DNA from: Prochlorococcus sp. AG-355-G23
GTDB lineage: Bacteria > Cyanobacteriota > Cyanobacteriia > PCC-6307 > Cyanobiaceae
Assembly: GCA_003278765.1 (NCBI GenBank)
Contig: QCDK01000003.1
Location: 62,001 to 126,000, forward strand
Direction: 5' to 3'
Length of the DNA: 64,000 nt
The notes below the pieces were generated by a model. That model was given only the letters and a program-made list of their open reading frames with translations, was not told the origin of the DNA and searched no databases. Shown here one piece after another: positions 1 to 9,847 of this stretch. The stretch's first letter is position 1. The number at the start of each line of letters is the position of its first letter. The translations under genes and the position numbers were made by a program.

Positions 1-2
1 AA

Positions 3-677
3 TTGATTAGCTGGATCAGTGGAGAATTAGTTGAATTATGGCAAACTAACCAAAAGTTTTTTGCTTTAGTAAATTGTCAAGGATTAGGATACGAAATTCA
101 AATTCTAGAATCCTTATTTCTAAAATTAAAAACAAATCAGATATCAAATAAAAAAATAACTCTTTGGATAAAACATATTAAGAAAGAAGATTCCGACTTA
201 TTATTTGGCTTTTCATCAAAGAAACAAAAGAATTTCTTTATTGAAATTTTAAGTATTAGAGGTGTTGGATCTCAAATTAGTATGGGAATATTAAATAAAT
301 TTTCTATTAATGAATTAATAAAAGCAATAAAAACACAAAACAAAAAATTAATTTGTTCCGTACCTGGTATAGGACAAAAAATGAGTGATAGATTATTTTT
401 AGAATTAAAAAGTAAATTTAAAAGTGAAATTCTATTAGAAAAAGAACAAAGCAAAGATGAATTAGAGATTAAAGATCCTGAAATTAATAAAATGATGGAG
501 GACCTTCAGTTAACACTACAATCTTTAAATTACAAAAATAAAGAAATAAAAACTATTATGCCAATTCTTATTAAAGAAGTTAATCTCCCTGCTAAAAAAG
601 AAAATAATTTATCGTTTGAAAATCTATTGAAATTAGCTATGAATTATCTAGATAAGAATAGTAGTAATAGTGCTTGA
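3..677 (+). CDS. ruvA: Holliday junction branch-migration protein RuvA
   Basis: RuvA binds four-way DNA junctions and loads the RuvB motor during recombinational repair. The 224-aa product starts MISWISGEL, the usual RuvA opening of the OB-fold domain. Two helix-hairpin-helix signatures are visible (IRGVGSQISMGIL near residues 84-98 and VPGIGQKMSDRLF near 119-131). A C-terminal helical domain around residues 160-224 would be the RuvB-binding domain III. The start is a TTG only two bases from the window edge; its match to the family N-terminus argues the gene is complete. rpsO follows 36 bases downstream on the same strand. Confidence 0.93.
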   Translation: MISWISGELVELWQTNQKFFALVNCQGLGYEIQILESLFLKLKTNQISNKKITLWIKHIKKEDSDLLFGFSSKKQKNFFIEILSIRGVGSQISMGILNKFSINELIKAIKTQNKKLICSVPGIGQKMSDRLFLELKSKFKSEILLEKEQSKDELEIKDPEINKMMEDLQLTLQSLNYKNKEIKTIMPILIKEVNLPAKKENNLSFENLLKLAMNYLDKNSSNSA

Positions 678-713
678 TGACGTAGTATCATAAAATAAAA
701 GAAAGTAAATTTT

Positions 714-983
714 ATGTCATTAGATACAGCCGAAAAACAGAAGCTGATTGAAACTCATCAAGTTCATCCAACTGATACAGGTTCAGTTGAAGTTCAAGTA
801 GCAATGCTTTCTAAAAGAATATCGAAATTAAGTGACCACCTCCAAGGGAATATTCATGATTTTGCTTCAAGGCAAGGATTATTAAAAATGATTGGAAAAA
901 GAAAAAGATTACTATCTTACATAAAAGACAAAAACATTCAGAAATATCAAGAACTAGTAAAGAAAATTGGAATCAGAGGATGA
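714..983 (+). CDS. rpsO: 30S ribosomal protein S15
   Basis: S15 is a primary 16S rRNA-binding protein of the small-subunit platform. The 89-aa product has the family length and its hallmark features: the [13 protein letters not shown] segment, the LSDHLQ segment, the [16 protein letters not shown] rRNA-binding stretch and a basic C-terminus. It starts at ATG after an AAGAAAG purine stretch. A PAM68-like gene begins ten bases after its stop, so the two are probably cotranscribed. Confidence 0.98.
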   Translation: MSLDTAEKQKLIETHQVHPTDTGSVEVQVAMLSKRISKLSDHLQGNIHDFASRQGLLKMIGKRKRLLSYIKDKNIQKYQELVKKIGIRG

Positions 984-992
984 TCTCAATTA

Positions 993-1442
993 ATGAAAAA
1001 AAAGCAATCCAAAAAAAAGACACAAAATAAAAGGAAAAAAATTTATTCTGAGACAACAGCGTTCGCTAACCTAGAAAAAACCTCTAATAATGTAACATCC
1101 CCAAAGAGATCCTCAAGTGGCATACCTAAATATGTCGCTGACAGAATGGCAAGGAGAATATTTTTTACAGCTGGAATACCGACAATATTAGGAATGTCTG
1201 TTTTTGTTGTGAGTTACATTATCGTAACAAGAAATATTGCTGAGATACCTCCCTCTTCAACAATTGCAATTTCAGCATTGTTTTTCTTGTTAGGTCTGGC
1301 TGGATTGAGTTTTGGTATATTATCAGCTAGTTGGGATAAAGAACCTGGATCTTTTTTTGGTATTGAAAATATTCCAATGAACATACAACGTGCAAAAGCT
1401 GCCTTCAAACCTGCAACTCAAAATTTTGAGGATAAAAATTAA
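993..1442 (+). CDS. PAM68-like (DUF3464) thylakoid membrane assembly factor
   Basis: The 149-aa protein has a very basic, lysine-rich N-terminus, two hydrophobic helices at about residues 56-78 and 90-111, and a soluble tail with the DKEPGSFFGIENI segment. This is the architecture of the cyanobacterial/plastid PAM68 family, which takes part in early photosystem II assembly. Family function is established knowledge; a role in this organism is inferred. It lies just behind rpsO and converges on dnaE, whose stop is two bases away from its own end. Confidence 0.85.
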   Translation: MKKKQSKKKTQNKRKKIYSETTAFANLEKTSNNVTSPKRSSSGIPKYVADRMARRIFFTAGIPTILGMSVFVVSYIIVTRNIAEIPPSSTIAISALFFLLGLAGLSFGILSASWDKEPGSFFGIENIPMNIQRAKAAFKPATQNFEDKN

Positions 1443-1443
1443 T

Positions 1444-4400
1444 CTAGGAAACTAAAGATTTCAAATTAATTTGGAATGATTTATCTTCTAATAATTTGCA
1501 TGCGCCTTGAATATCTCCAATACAGAATTGCTCGCCAAATTTAACGTAGGTAACATTATTTTTATTTCTAACTGCAGCTAAAACTGGAATCTTGATTCCA
1601 CATCTACCTTTATCTGGTTTAAATTTAATTAAACAGTCTCTCAAAGTATTTTGTACTCTTACATCTGATGCTTGAGAACTTTCAAGATTAATAATTAGCA
1701 ACTTAAGGTTATCGATTTCTCTACAATCATCAATTATTAATTGAGTTTTATCACTTTTTTTATCGATTGTACCCCATACCAACAATCTAGTATCAGTAAG
1801 AAGAAATTCTGATAATCTGACATAGGTTTTTGGAAAGACTATTGCTTCACAACTTCCAGAAAGATCTTCTAGCTGAACTATAGCCATCCTATCTCCTTTT
1901 CTCGTTGTAATTTGCTTCAAATCAGGGATCATTCCAACTAAAGAAACTTTAGTTCTATCTTTTGTTTCTTCTAAATGAGAAATGCTTATTGGTGATATAA
2001 GTTTTGCTGGCTTAGTTAAATGCTTTAGAGGATGATCAGATAAATAAAAGCCTAATAACTGCTTCTCTAACTTTAACCTCTCAATAAGTGAATAATCATC
2101 AACCTTAGCTAATTGCGAATCTGAAAAAGCAACATTAGAAAATTCTTCCTTAGAGTCAAATAGATTTCCTTGTCCAGATAATCTATCACGATTTCTTGAA
2201 GAGGCCCACTCAATAACATGCTCAAGATCTGACAATAACTGAGCTCTATTACCATCAATTGAAAACTCATCTAGTGCTCCACAATGAATTAGAGATTCAA
2301 GACTTCTTTTGTTAAGAACATTTGAAGGCAAACGATCGCACAAATCCGATAAAGACTTGAAAATTCCAAGACTATTTCGGTTTTCAATTATATTTCTTAT
2401 TGCAGAATCTCCCAAATTCTTTATTGCAGATAACCCAAATAAAATCTGATTATTCTTAATAGTGAAATCAACCCCAGAAAAATTAATACTCGGTGAAATT
2501 ACTTCTATTCCCATGGAATAACAATTAGAAATATATCTTTGCATCTTGTCACTAGAGCCAGAATTTACACTTAAAAGGGCTGCCATATATGCGACAGGAA
2601 AATGGGCTTTTAAAAATGCAGTTTGATAAGTTACAGCACCATAAGCGGTAGAGTGACTTTTATTAAAACAATATTCTGCGAATAAAACCATTTGATCAAA
2701 AAGATCATTCGCTAATTTTTCATTTACACCCTTCTTCATAGAACCCTCTACAAAAATATTCCTATGCTTTATCATTTCAGAAACTTTCTTTTTTCCCATT
2801 GCTCTTCGAAGTAAATCAGCATCACCCAGTGAATAACCGGCCAGGTCTTGAGCAATTTTCATGATTTGTTCTTGATATACCATAATCCCATAGGTTTCAG
2901 TGAGAATTGACTTAATAAAAGGATGAGGGAAATCAACCTTTTCGTTTCCATTTTTTCGATTTATGAATTTAGGTATAAGGCCTGCATCAAGAGGACCAGG
3001 TCTATAAAGAGCCAGTATGGACGAAATATCCTCCAAAGAGTTAGGTTTGAAATCCTTAACAACCTGTTTCATACCAGAAGATTCAAGTTGAAAAATACCT
3101 TCAAGATCTCCTCTACCAATTAGCTCAAAGGTTTTATAATCATTTTGAGGTAACTCATCAATATTTATTTTCTTTCCAGTAGATTGATTAATAAGTGAAA
3201 CTGTCTTTTCAATCATCGTAAGATTCTTAAGACCCAAGAAATCCATTTTTAATAATCCAAGTGATTCGATATCATCCATAGAATATTGGGTTATTATTTG
3301 TCCTTCATTGTTTCTTTGAAGAGGTACAAGTTCGTCAAGAGGATCTGATGCGATAACAACTCCAGCAGCATGAACTCCATATGTTTTATTAGTTCCTTCA
3401 ATTCTCATAGCCAAATCAACCCATTTTTTAACACTATTATCATTAATATATTTGTCTCTAAACTCTTGGCTAGGAGTATTTTTATCTATCATTTCGTTTA
3501 GTTTATAAGGTTTCCCTCTAACAACCGGTATTAACTTAGCCAATTTATCCGCCTCGCCATAAGGTATGTCTAGAACCCTTGCAACATCTTTTAAAACAGC
3601 CTTAGAGGTCATTTTATTAAAAGTTATTATTTGAGCAACTTTATCCTCTCCATAACGATTAGTAACATAATCAATAACTTCATTTCTCCTATCAATACAA
3701 AAGTCAGTGTCAATATCTGGCATAGACATTCTTGCAGGATTTAAAAATCTCTCAAACAACAAACCATGCTCAACAGGATCTATATTTGTAATTTGAAGTG
3801 CATAAGCTACTAGTGAACCAGCCGCAGAACCCCTTCCTGGTCCTACAGGGATAGAATTATCTCTAGCAAATTTGATGTAGTCCCAAACAACCAAAAAATA
3901 ATCTGGGAAACCCATATCTTTAATAATTTTTAATTCGGAAGATAATCTTTTTTTATAGTTCACATCAACTTCTGTAAGATCATTTTTTTTAAGTCTTTTT
4001 AAAAGACCTTTATTAGATAATTGTGTAAGGAAAGAAAATGAATCTGTATCTTCATTAAGAGGAAACTTTGGCATTCTATAATTACCAAACAAATCAAAAA
4101 CTTCAACTTTTTGTGAAATTTCTACTGTATTGTTAACTGCCTCATAAATAGATTCATCATCAATATGATCTTTAAAAAGTTCCAGCATTTCATTTTCACT
4201 TTTAATGTATTCTGTGCCGGTATACCTCAATCGCTTTTCATCACTTATTAGTTTTCCTGTTAATACGCAAAGCAAAGCATCATGTGCTTCAACATCCATA
4301 CTTGATAAGTAGTGCGCGTCGTTGGTAGCAATGACTTTTATTTGGTGCTTCTTCCCAATTTTTATTAATTCAACGTTAACAATTCTATCCTCAATAGAGC

Positions 4401-4947
4401 CGTGATCTTGTATTTCTAAATAAAAATCATCTGCAAATAATCTTTTATACCAAAGAGCTATATCCTCAGCTACGTCTAATCTACCTTTTAAGATAGCCTG
4501 AGGTATTTCACCACCAAGACAAGCAGTAGAAACTATCAAACCATCACTATATTTACTTAAAAGGGATTTATCAATACATGGTCTAGAAAAAATACCTCGG
4601 CCTCTCATCCCATTTAGGTGACTAATTGTTGTTAACTTCACTAGATTCTTATAACCGTTATAATTTTTTGCTAAAACTACCAAATGATATCTTTTTTCTT
4701 TTTTTGGTTGAGGATCATCAATAGAGCCATTAATCACGTACATTTCATTACCAATAATTGGTTTTATACCTTTCTCTTTACACTTCTTGACCAAATCAAG
4801 AACACCATACATAACTCCATGATCAGTAAGAGCTATCGATTCCATTCCAAGATCAGAAGCTCTATCAACAATTTTTGAGATTTGACTGGCTCCATCTAGC
4901 AAGCTGTAGTCACTATGATTATGAAGCGGAACGAAACCCATATTCAA
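1444..4947 (-). CDS. dnaE: DNA polymerase III alpha subunit
   Basis: This is the catalytic subunit of the replicative polymerase. The 1167-aa protein has an N-terminal PHP domain (PLHNHSDYSLLDG at residues 7-19), the C-family polymerase core with GPGRGSAAGSLVAYAL and the catalytic PDIDTDF motif near residue 411, helix-hairpin-helix regions, and an OB-fold near residues 1010-1050 (ITTRKGDRMAIVQLED). The length is normal for a cyanobacterial DnaE. It starts at ATG and is followed downstream by the convergent PAM68-like gene. gatA lies upstream on the same strand, 78 bases away. Confidence 0.98.
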   Translation of the reverse strand: MNMGFVPLHNHSDYSLLDGASQISKIVDRASDLGMESIALTDHGVMYGVLDLVKKCKEKGIKPIIGNEMYVINGSIDDPQPKKEKRYHLVVLAKNYNGYKNLVKLTTISHLNGMRGRGIFSRPCIDKSLLSKYSDGLIVSTACLGGEIPQAILKGRLDVAEDIALWYKRLFADDFYLEIQDHGSIEDRIVNVELIKIGKKHQIKVIATNDAHYLSSMDVEAHDALLCVLTGKLISDEKRLRYTGTEYIKSENEMLELFKDHIDDESIYEAVNNTVEISQKVEVFDLFGNYRMPKFPLNEDTDSFSFLTQLSNKGLLKRLKKNDLTEVDVNYKKRLSSELKIIKDMGFPDYFLVVWDYIKFARDNSIPVGPGRGSAAGSLVAYALQITNIDPVEHGLLFERFLNPARMSMPDIDTDFCIDRRNEVIDYVTNRYGEDKVAQIITFNKMTSKAVLKDVARVLDIPYGEADKLAKLIPVVRGKPYKLNEMIDKNTPSQEFRDKYINDNSVKKWVDLAMRIEGTNKTYGVHAAGVVIASDPLDELVPLQRNNEGQIITQYSMDDIESLGLLKMDFLGLKNLTMIEKTVSLINQSTGKKINIDELPQNDYKTFELIGRGDLEGIFQLESSGMKQVVKDFKPNSLEDISSILALYRPGPLDAGLIPKFINRKNGNEKVDFPHPFIKSILTETYGIMVYQEQIMKIAQDLAGYSLGDADLLRRAMGKKKVSEMIKHRNIFVEGSMKKGVNEKLANDLFDQMVLFAEYCFNKSHSTAYGAVTYQTAFLKAHFPVAYMAALLSVNSGSSDKMQRYISNCYSMGIEVISPSINFSGVDFTIKNNQILFGLSAIKNLGDSAIRNIIENRNSLGIFKSLSDLCDRLPSNVLNKRSLESLIHCGALDEFSIDGNRAQLLSDLEHVIEWASSRNRDRLSGQGNLFDSKEEFSNVAFSDSQLAKVDDYSLIERLKLEKQLLGFYLSDHPLKHLTKPAKLISPISISHLEETKDRTKVSLVGMIPDLKQITTRKGDRMAIVQLEDLSGSCEAIVFPKTYVRLSEFLLTDTRLLVWGTIDKKSDKTQLIIDDCREIDNLKLLIINLESSQASDVRVQNTLRDCLIKFKPDKGRCGIKIPVLAAVRNKNNVTYVKFGEQFCIGDIQGACKLLEDKSFQINLKSLVS

Positions 4948-5025
4948 ATAATTTATATATACAAGATAGAGAAAATTTCTAAAAGATCTATACTTTTTGA
5001 TTACAAATTAATTATTAATACAAAT

Positions 5026-6474
5026 TTAGAATACAGGTCTGCTCTTAATTACTTGAGCATCAATTTCAAAAATATTTGCTGCATTCAATATTCTATCTTC
5101 TTCTAATACATTGCCTATTAATTGCATTCCTATGGGTAATCCTTTACTATCAAAACCACAAGGAATACTAATTGCTGGGAGTCCCGCTAAATTAGCAGGA
5201 ACAGTTAATAGGTCAGATAAATACATTGAAAGTGGATCATTGACGAAATCACCCTTCAAAAAAGCGGTAGTTGGACAAGTTGGGGTTAGTAAAATATCAA
5301 CTTTCTTAAAAGCATTATCAAAATCTTTTCTTATTAATGTTCTAACTTTTTGTGCCTTCTTGTAATAGGCATCACTATATCCAGCCGACAAGGCATAAGT
5401 TCCTATCAAAATTCTTCTTTGCACTTCATCTCCAAATCCTTCAGCTCTACTTTTTGATGTCATATCAATAAGATTTGAACCTTCGCTCGATCTATAGCCA
5501 AATTTCACTCCATCATATCTTGCTAAATTTGCGGAGGCTTCAGATGGTGCAATGACATAGTATGTAGCAATTCCTTCGTTAAATCTAGGACATTCAACTT
5601 CTATAATTTCAGCTCCTAAAGTTTTGAATCTCTCAACTCCAAAAAGAACAGATTCCTTAACTTCTGGATTGAGACCTCGGTGTTCAAAGCACTCTTTAAT
5701 GATTCCTACCTTTAAACCCTTTATAGATTTATTTAAATCAGCCAAATAATTTGGCACGGGTTCATCAAGACATGTTGAGTCAAAGGGATCTTTACCAGAT
5801 ATTGAATAAAGAATTTCAGCAGCATCTGAAACAGTATTTGTAATTGGGCCAATTTGATCAAGAGAGCTAGCAAATGCTACCAGTCCCCATCTGCTAACTC
5901 TGCCATAAGTAGGTTTAAGACCTACAACACCACAAAAAGAGGCTGGTTGTCTAATTGATCCTCCTGTATCAGAACCTATAGCCCCTGCACAAAATCCAGC
6001 AGCAACTGAAGCAGCACTACCGCCTGAACTCCCCCCTGGCACCCTATTCATATCCCAAGGATTTGAAGTAACACCAAATACTGAAGTTTCCGTTGAACTA
6101 CCCATTGCAAATTCATCTAAATTTGTTTTACCTAAACAAATCCCCCCTGAAGACCATAATTTGCTTGAAGCTGTGGATTCGTAGGGTGCAACAAAGCTTT
6201 TAAGCATTTTACTTGCACAAGATGTTACAACTCCTTTAGTGCAAATATTATCCTTTATTGCTATTGGAATCCCTGCGAGAGGAGGAAGTTTTTCTTTATT
6301 TTGTATTAATTTATCTATATTCTCTGCTTGCATTATTGCATTATCTCTTGTTGTACAAATATATGAGTTTATTTCAGGATCCTTATGATCTATTTTGGCA
6401 AAAAAATCGTTAACTAATTCCTTAACAGAAGCATTATTGCTAATAATTTCCTTTCTAAAAGAGTTAAAATTCAT
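5026..6474 (-). CDS. gatA: Asp-tRNA(Asn)/Glu-tRNA(Gln) amidotransferase subunit A
   Basis: GatA supplies ammonia from glutamine to convert misacylated Glu-tRNA(Gln) (and Asp-tRNA(Asn)) in the GatCAB complex. The 482-aa protein carries the amidase-signature triad: Lys in [10 protein letters not shown], a Ser in the glycine-rich [14 protein letters not shown] loop, and the nucleophilic Ser in [15 protein letters not shown]. Length is normal. It starts at ATG. No gatB or gatC is adjacent, as is common in cyanobacteria, where the subunits are scattered. Confidence 0.97.
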   Translation of the reverse strand: MNFNSFRKEIISNNASVKELVNDFFAKIDHKDPEINSYICTTRDNAIMQAENIDKLIQNKEKLPPLAGIPIAIKDNICTKGVVTSCASKMLKSFVAPYESTASSKLWSSGGICLGKTNLDEFAMGSSTETSVFGVTSNPWDMNRVPGGSSGGSAASVAAGFCAGAIGSDTGGSIRQPASFCGVVGLKPTYGRVSRWGLVAFASSLDQIGPITNTVSDAAEILYSISGKDPFDSTCLDEPVPNYLADLNKSIKGLKVGIIKECFEHRGLNPEVKESVLFGVERFKTLGAEIIEVECPRFNEGIATYYVIAPSEASANLARYDGVKFGYRSSEGSNLIDMTSKSRAEGFGDEVQRRILIGTYALSAGYSDAYYKKAQKVRTLIRKDFDNAFKKVDILLTPTCPTTAFLKGDFVNDPLSMYLSDLLTVPANLAGLPAISIPCGFDSKGLPIGMQLIGNVLEEDRILNAANIFEIDAQVIKSRPVF

Positions 6475-6503
6475 CTCTTAATTTATTTCTTAAATTAAAT
6501 TTG

Positions 6504-6719
6504 TCAAACAGTTAATGGTTCTTCTTTTTTGCAACGAACAACACTATGTTTAATATTTTTATAACCCTCTTCAGAGAGATCATTAATAAAAGAAGACATA
6601 TTTTCATTTAAACTACGTTTAGTAATAAATGGACCGAACCAGTAGGTGCCATCAGGTTGTTCTGTCTCAATTTTAGCCCACCAGGCTAATCCGAGTTTGT
6701 TTCCAAAATTTCTAATCAA
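6504..6719 (-). CDS. DUF1816 domain protein
   Basis: This 71-aa protein matches the small cyanobacterial DUF1816 family, with the conserved features LAWWAKIET, YWFGPF and a C-terminal VRCKKEEPL. The pattern resembles the phycobilisome linker C-terminal (CpcD-like) fold used in some ferredoxin-NADP reductases, but no function is established. It is soluble, with no signal peptide. It lies 29 bases upstream of gatA on the same strand, so cotranscription is possible. Confidence 0.8.
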   Translation of the reverse strand: MIRNFGNKLGLAWWAKIETEQPDGTYWFGPFITKRSLNENMSSFINDLSEEGYKNIKHSVVRCKKEEPLTV

Positions 6720-6864
6720 TTTTTTTGGCCAATAAGACCTTCAATTCTTGTTAAATTCTATACAATTTTGTAGTGAAAATTCAATAAATTTTTATTTATA
6801 ATATAAATATATTGAAATAACAACATTTTAGAGGACTTTAAAAACAGTAATTTGTACAAGTAAA

Positions 6865-7872
6865 TTATTTACTTGTCAATTGAAATAGTGATATTGCTGC
6901 CGCCACAGAAGCATTTAAACTTGATGTCTTACCTTTGAGAGGAATGCTTAATAGATAATCACATTTCTTTTGAGTAATCAAAGAAATACCTTTATCTTCA
7001 GAGCCGACTATAACTACCAAGGGTGCTTTTTCAAGAAAATTTGAAATAGATAATTGACCATCTCCAGATAAGCCAACAACAAGAAAGCCATTTTTCTTAA
7101 GCTCATCAAGTGCTCTATTTAAGTTGACAACTCTACTAACATTCAAGTGCTCTAAAGCTCCTGCAGCTACCTTAGCGACTGTTCCCGTCAATCCAGCGGA
7201 TCTTCTCTGAGGGATAATGATGCCTTTGCAATCAAATGCTTCCGCTGATCTAATAATCGCACCAACATTATGTGGATCAGTTATGCCGTCTAATGCTAGT
7301 ATTATTGGATTTGCACAATTGTGTTTAGAAAAATTTATTAATTGTTCTAGGGGTATTGTTTTAGAGCATGCCAACTGTAATGCTACGCCCTGATGTGAAG
7401 CACCATAAGTTAATTGTGAAAGCCTGTTCCAAGATACTTCTTCAATTAGGACTCCTCTTGATTTAATGTCCTTAAGCAAAATATAGAATTTGTCTGAAGA
7501 AAAGATTTCCGAAGTACACCAAATCCTATTAATCGCTCTTTCACTAATAAGAGTCTCATAAACGGAATGTTTACCCCATATCCAATCATCAAAATTTCTC
7601 TTGTTATTAAAAACTTGATGAGATTCAGAATTATTATTAGGAAATTCTGTATTAGGTTTAGATATTGGCTTTCTTCTTTTTGAAGATGAAAATTTATGAT
7701 ATTTTTCATTTTTATTTAAATTTTCAACATTTTTATTTTTTGCAGATTTGTTCAAAAATCTTTCATTTTTTTCTGAACGATTTGTATTTTTTAAGTAATA
7801 ACCATAATCTGAATTTTTTTGGCTATCTTTATTATTTTTTCCAGAAAAAATTTTTTTTGAAGAGTTTTTCAT
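6865..7872 (-). CDS. rlmB: SpoU/TrmH-family 23S rRNA 2'-O-ribose methyltransferase (RlmB-like)
   Basis: The C-terminal half (about residues 95-335) is a SPOUT methyltransferase. It has the substrate-binding L30e-like segment (WGKHSVYETL), the motif ITDPHNVGAIIRSAEAF, the SAM-binding knot VIVGSEDKGIS and the C-terminal IPLKGKTSSLNASVAAAI. The enzyme family methylates G2251 of 23S rRNA in E. coli. The first ~90 residues are a low-complexity Lys/Asn/Ser tail unusual for the bacterial enzyme but common in picocyanobacteria. Mini-RNase III sits four bases upstream, which suggests an rRNA-maturation operon. Confidence 0.9.
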   Translation of the reverse strand: MKNSSKKIFSGKNNKDSQKNSDYGYYLKNTNRSEKNERFLNKSAKNKNVENLNKNEKYHKFSSSKRRKPISKPNTEFPNNNSESHQVFNNKRNFDDWIWGKHSVYETLISERAINRIWCTSEIFSSDKFYILLKDIKSRGVLIEEVSWNRLSQLTYGASHQGVALQLACSKTIPLEQLINFSKHNCANPIILALDGITDPHNVGAIIRSAEAFDCKGIIIPQRRSAGLTGTVAKVAAGALEHLNVSRVVNLNRALDELKKNGFLVVGLSGDGQLSISNFLEKAPLVVIVGSEDKGISLITQKKCDYLLSIPLKGKTSSLNASVAAAISLFQLTSK

Positions 7873-7876
7873 AAGT

Positions 7877-8275
7877 TCAATTGATTTTTAATTCTAAATA
7901 TTCAAAAAGTGTTGATAATCTTTGAGGATCTTTTAAAAATAACCACCCAATGAGAGTTTCAAAACCTGTTGCTCTGGAGTATATGGTAGGGTCAGATGAC
8001 TTCGGATATTTCTTTGTTTTATTTCTAGCACGCCTAATTAGATCAATTTCCTTCGAATTTAATAAATGTTCAATTTGACTTAATGATTTTGATTGAGATT
8101 TTGCTTTTACTTCATTTACTACAGATAAATGAAGATCCTTTGATTTTAAGGGAAAATGAACATGTCTTAATCTTTGGTGAAGCTCCCACACCGAATCTCC
8201 AAGCCAAGCAAGTTGAATAACACCTATATCCTCGGGAGATCCATATGGAACCAAGTTTTGAATCCAATAATTCAA
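7877..8275 (-). CDS. mrnC: Mini-ribonuclease III (23S rRNA maturation)
   Basis: This is an RNase III catalytic domain without the dsRNA-binding domain, 132 aa. Visible motifs are LAWLGDSVWELHQR (catalytic Asp), RRARNKTKKYPKSS and YSRATGFETLIGWLFL (second acidic site). Family members process 23S rRNA termini in Bacillus; in cyanobacteria they act on 23S and intron RNA. The start is TTG at 8275, which overlaps the TGA stop of the upstream STAS gene (TTGA), indicating translational coupling. The neighbouring rRNA methyltransferase supports an RNA-processing role. Confidence 0.88.
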   Translation of the reverse strand: MNYWIQNLVPYGSPEDIGVIQLAWLGDSVWELHQRLRHVHFPLKSKDLHLSVVNEVKAKSQSKSLSQIEHLLNSKEIDLIRRARNKTKKYPKSSDPTIYSRATGFETLIGWLFLKDPQRLSTLFEYLELKIN

Positions 8276-8637
8276 TTCTTTAAATAATTTAATGCATCTT
8301 CGAGGTTTGACTTCAAGTTAAGAAAATCACCTAAACGTACAAGTTTAATTGTTTGGGCAACTCTCGAATTGCCAACCACTGAAAACCCAAGTTTCGATTT
8401 TTTGCATTCTTTTGCAGTTTGAACAAGCGCTCCAAGGCCAGAGGAATCTAAAAAATCTATCTTTGTAAGATCAATAATGAATGGAAACTCATTTTTCATA
8501 TTATTAGTAACAAAAGTCTTAAATTGTTTTTCAGAGAAAGCATCAAGTTGGCCTTTAAAAGTAAAAACAATAATGTTTGTTTTAATCTCGAGGTTTCCTC
8601 TTAAGGAAACCGTTAACTTCTGGAAATCTTCTATGAT
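8272..8637 (-). CDS. STAS-domain anti-sigma factor antagonist-like protein, non-canonical start
   Basis: The domain is clear: FIIDLTKIDFLDSSGLGALV with the phosphorylatable Ser region, then VVGNSRVAQTIKLVRLGDFLNL. The first in-frame ATG (8499) would give only 75 aa and remove the first beta strands. The frame stays open upstream for 46 codons to a TAG at 8638-8640. Those codons encode a typical STAS N-terminus (LTVSLRGNLE, IIVFTFKGQLDAFSEKQF), yet contain no ATG, GTG, TTG or CTG. A GGAGG lies 6 bases before an ATC (8637) and 9 before an ATA (8634), so I place the start there. Function is probably partner-switching regulation. Confidence 0.75.
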   Translation of the reverse strand: MIEDFQKLTVSLRGNLEIKTNIIVFTFKGQLDAFSEKQFKTFVTNNMKNEFPFIIDLTKIDFLDSSGLGALVQTAKECKKSKLGFSVVGNSRVAQTIKLVRLGDFLNLKSNLEDALNYLKN

Positions 8638-8642
8638 CTAAT

Positions 8643-8660
8643 TCCTCCAAAAATTAATAT
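8643..8660 (-). promoter_or_regulatory. Strong Shine-Dalgarno supporting a non-ATG start
   Basis: On the minus strand a GGAGGAATTAG sequence precedes the codons ATC-ATA-GAA at 8637-8629. The spacing of 6 to 9 bases to ATC or ATA is ideal for initiation, and strong GGAGG sites are not common before genes in this AT-rich genome. It decides the start of the STAS gene in favour of the long form. Confidence 0.6.
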
Positions 8661-8697
8661 ATCAAATGTAATTATCAAATCAAAAGAAAACAATATG

Positions 8698-9837
8698 TCA
8701 ACATCTTTCTAACATTAGAGAAACAAATTTTTTAAATAAATAATCTGAATCATGTGGGCCAGGTCCTGCTTCTGGATGATATTGCACACTAAATATTGGC
8801 TTATTATTTACCTCTAGACCAGCCACAGTATTATCATTAAGGTTGTAATGGGTTATTTTAACTTTGTCCTTTGAGAGAGAATTAGGATCAATAGCAAAAC
8901 CATGATTTTGACTAGTAATCTCAATTTTATTATTATCTCCACAAGGATGATTTAAACCGCGATGTCCAAAAGGTAATTTATAAGTTGAACCTCCTAATGC
9001 TAAACCAAATATTTGGTGGCCAAGGCAAATACCGAACATAGGTATTTCACCATATTCAATCAATGATTTTGCTAAGTCTATACCTTCAGAAACAGAAGAG
9101 GGATCGCCTGGACCATTTGAGAAAAATACACCATCCGGGTTGTTAGATAGAACATCTTTTAAAGAAGATCGAGAAGGTAAAACCAAAACTTCACAACCAT
9201 GCGATACAAGTCTATTTAAAATTGAATTTTTAATTCCAAAATCAATTGCTACTATTTTTAATTTTTTGGAAGATTCAGCATATCTTTTTCTTAAATCAAA
9301 AATTGTTTGTGTATGACTTTTCCATAAATATTGTTGCTTTGTTGAAACCACTCTTGATAAATTTAATCCTTCCATCTTTGGTGTATCACCAATCATCTTT
9401 AAACAACTTTCATCAGTTTTATCTAAAGAGGTAATAACTCCATTCATTGCGCCTCTAGATCTCAAAATCTTAACAAGAGCTCTTGTATCAATTCCATAAA
9501 GACCTATTATATTTTTCTCAAATAACCATTGATTAAAATTCTTTTTAGATCTCCAATTGCTGTTATTTGATGAGTAATTTCTAACAATTATACCTTTAAC
9601 ACAAATATTAGATTCTGAATCTTCAAAATTAATACCAGTATTTCCAATCTCTGGAAAAGTGAATGTTAATATTTGACCATAATAACTTGGATCAGTTATG
9701 ACTTCTTGATATCCAGTCATTCCCGTATTAAAAACAATTTCACCAATGGCTGTACCTGAAGCACCAAAAAAGAATCCTGGGAATACATTTCCATTACTTA
9801 AAACTAATTTTGCGTTTTTCTTATATGGATTTATCAT
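8698..9837 (-). CDS. carA: Carbamoyl-phosphate synthase small (glutaminase) subunit
   Basis: CarA hydrolyses glutamine and channels ammonia to CarB, making carbamoyl phosphate for arginine and pyrimidines. The 379-aa product has the N-terminal CarA domain (FFGASGTAIGEIVFNTGMTG) and a class I glutamine amidotransferase domain. The nucleophilic Cys is in FGICLGHQIFGLALGG, with the His/Glu pair in VQYHPEAGPGPHDS. It is full length and starts at ATG. trpD lies 10 bases upstream on the same strand, and STAS/mrnC/rlmB follow downstream. Confidence 0.97.
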   Translation of the reverse strand: MINPYKKNAKLVLSNGNVFPGFFFGASGTAIGEIVFNTGMTGYQEVITDPSYYGQILTFTFPEIGNTGINFEDSESNICVKGIIVRNYSSNNSNWRSKKNFNQWLFEKNIIGLYGIDTRALVKILRSRGAMNGVITSLDKTDESCLKMIGDTPKMEGLNLSRVVSTKQQYLWKSHTQTIFDLRKRYAESSKKLKIVAIDFGIKNSILNRLVSHGCEVLVLPSRSSLKDVLSNNPDGVFFSNGPGDPSSVSEGIDLAKSLIEYGEIPMFGICLGHQIFGLALGGSTYKLPFGHRGLNHPCGDNNKIEITSQNHGFAIDPNSLSKDKVKITHYNLNDNTVAGLEVNNKPIFSVQYHPEAGPGPHDSDYLFKKFVSLMLERC

Positions 9838-9847
9838 GAATTACAAA

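Noticed and set aside
7665-7874. A 69-aa plus-strand frame rich in Phe opposite the rlmB N-terminus
   Set aside because: It is the antisense of the Lys/Asn-rich low-complexity tail, so Phe-rich sequence is expected; no start signal or family match.
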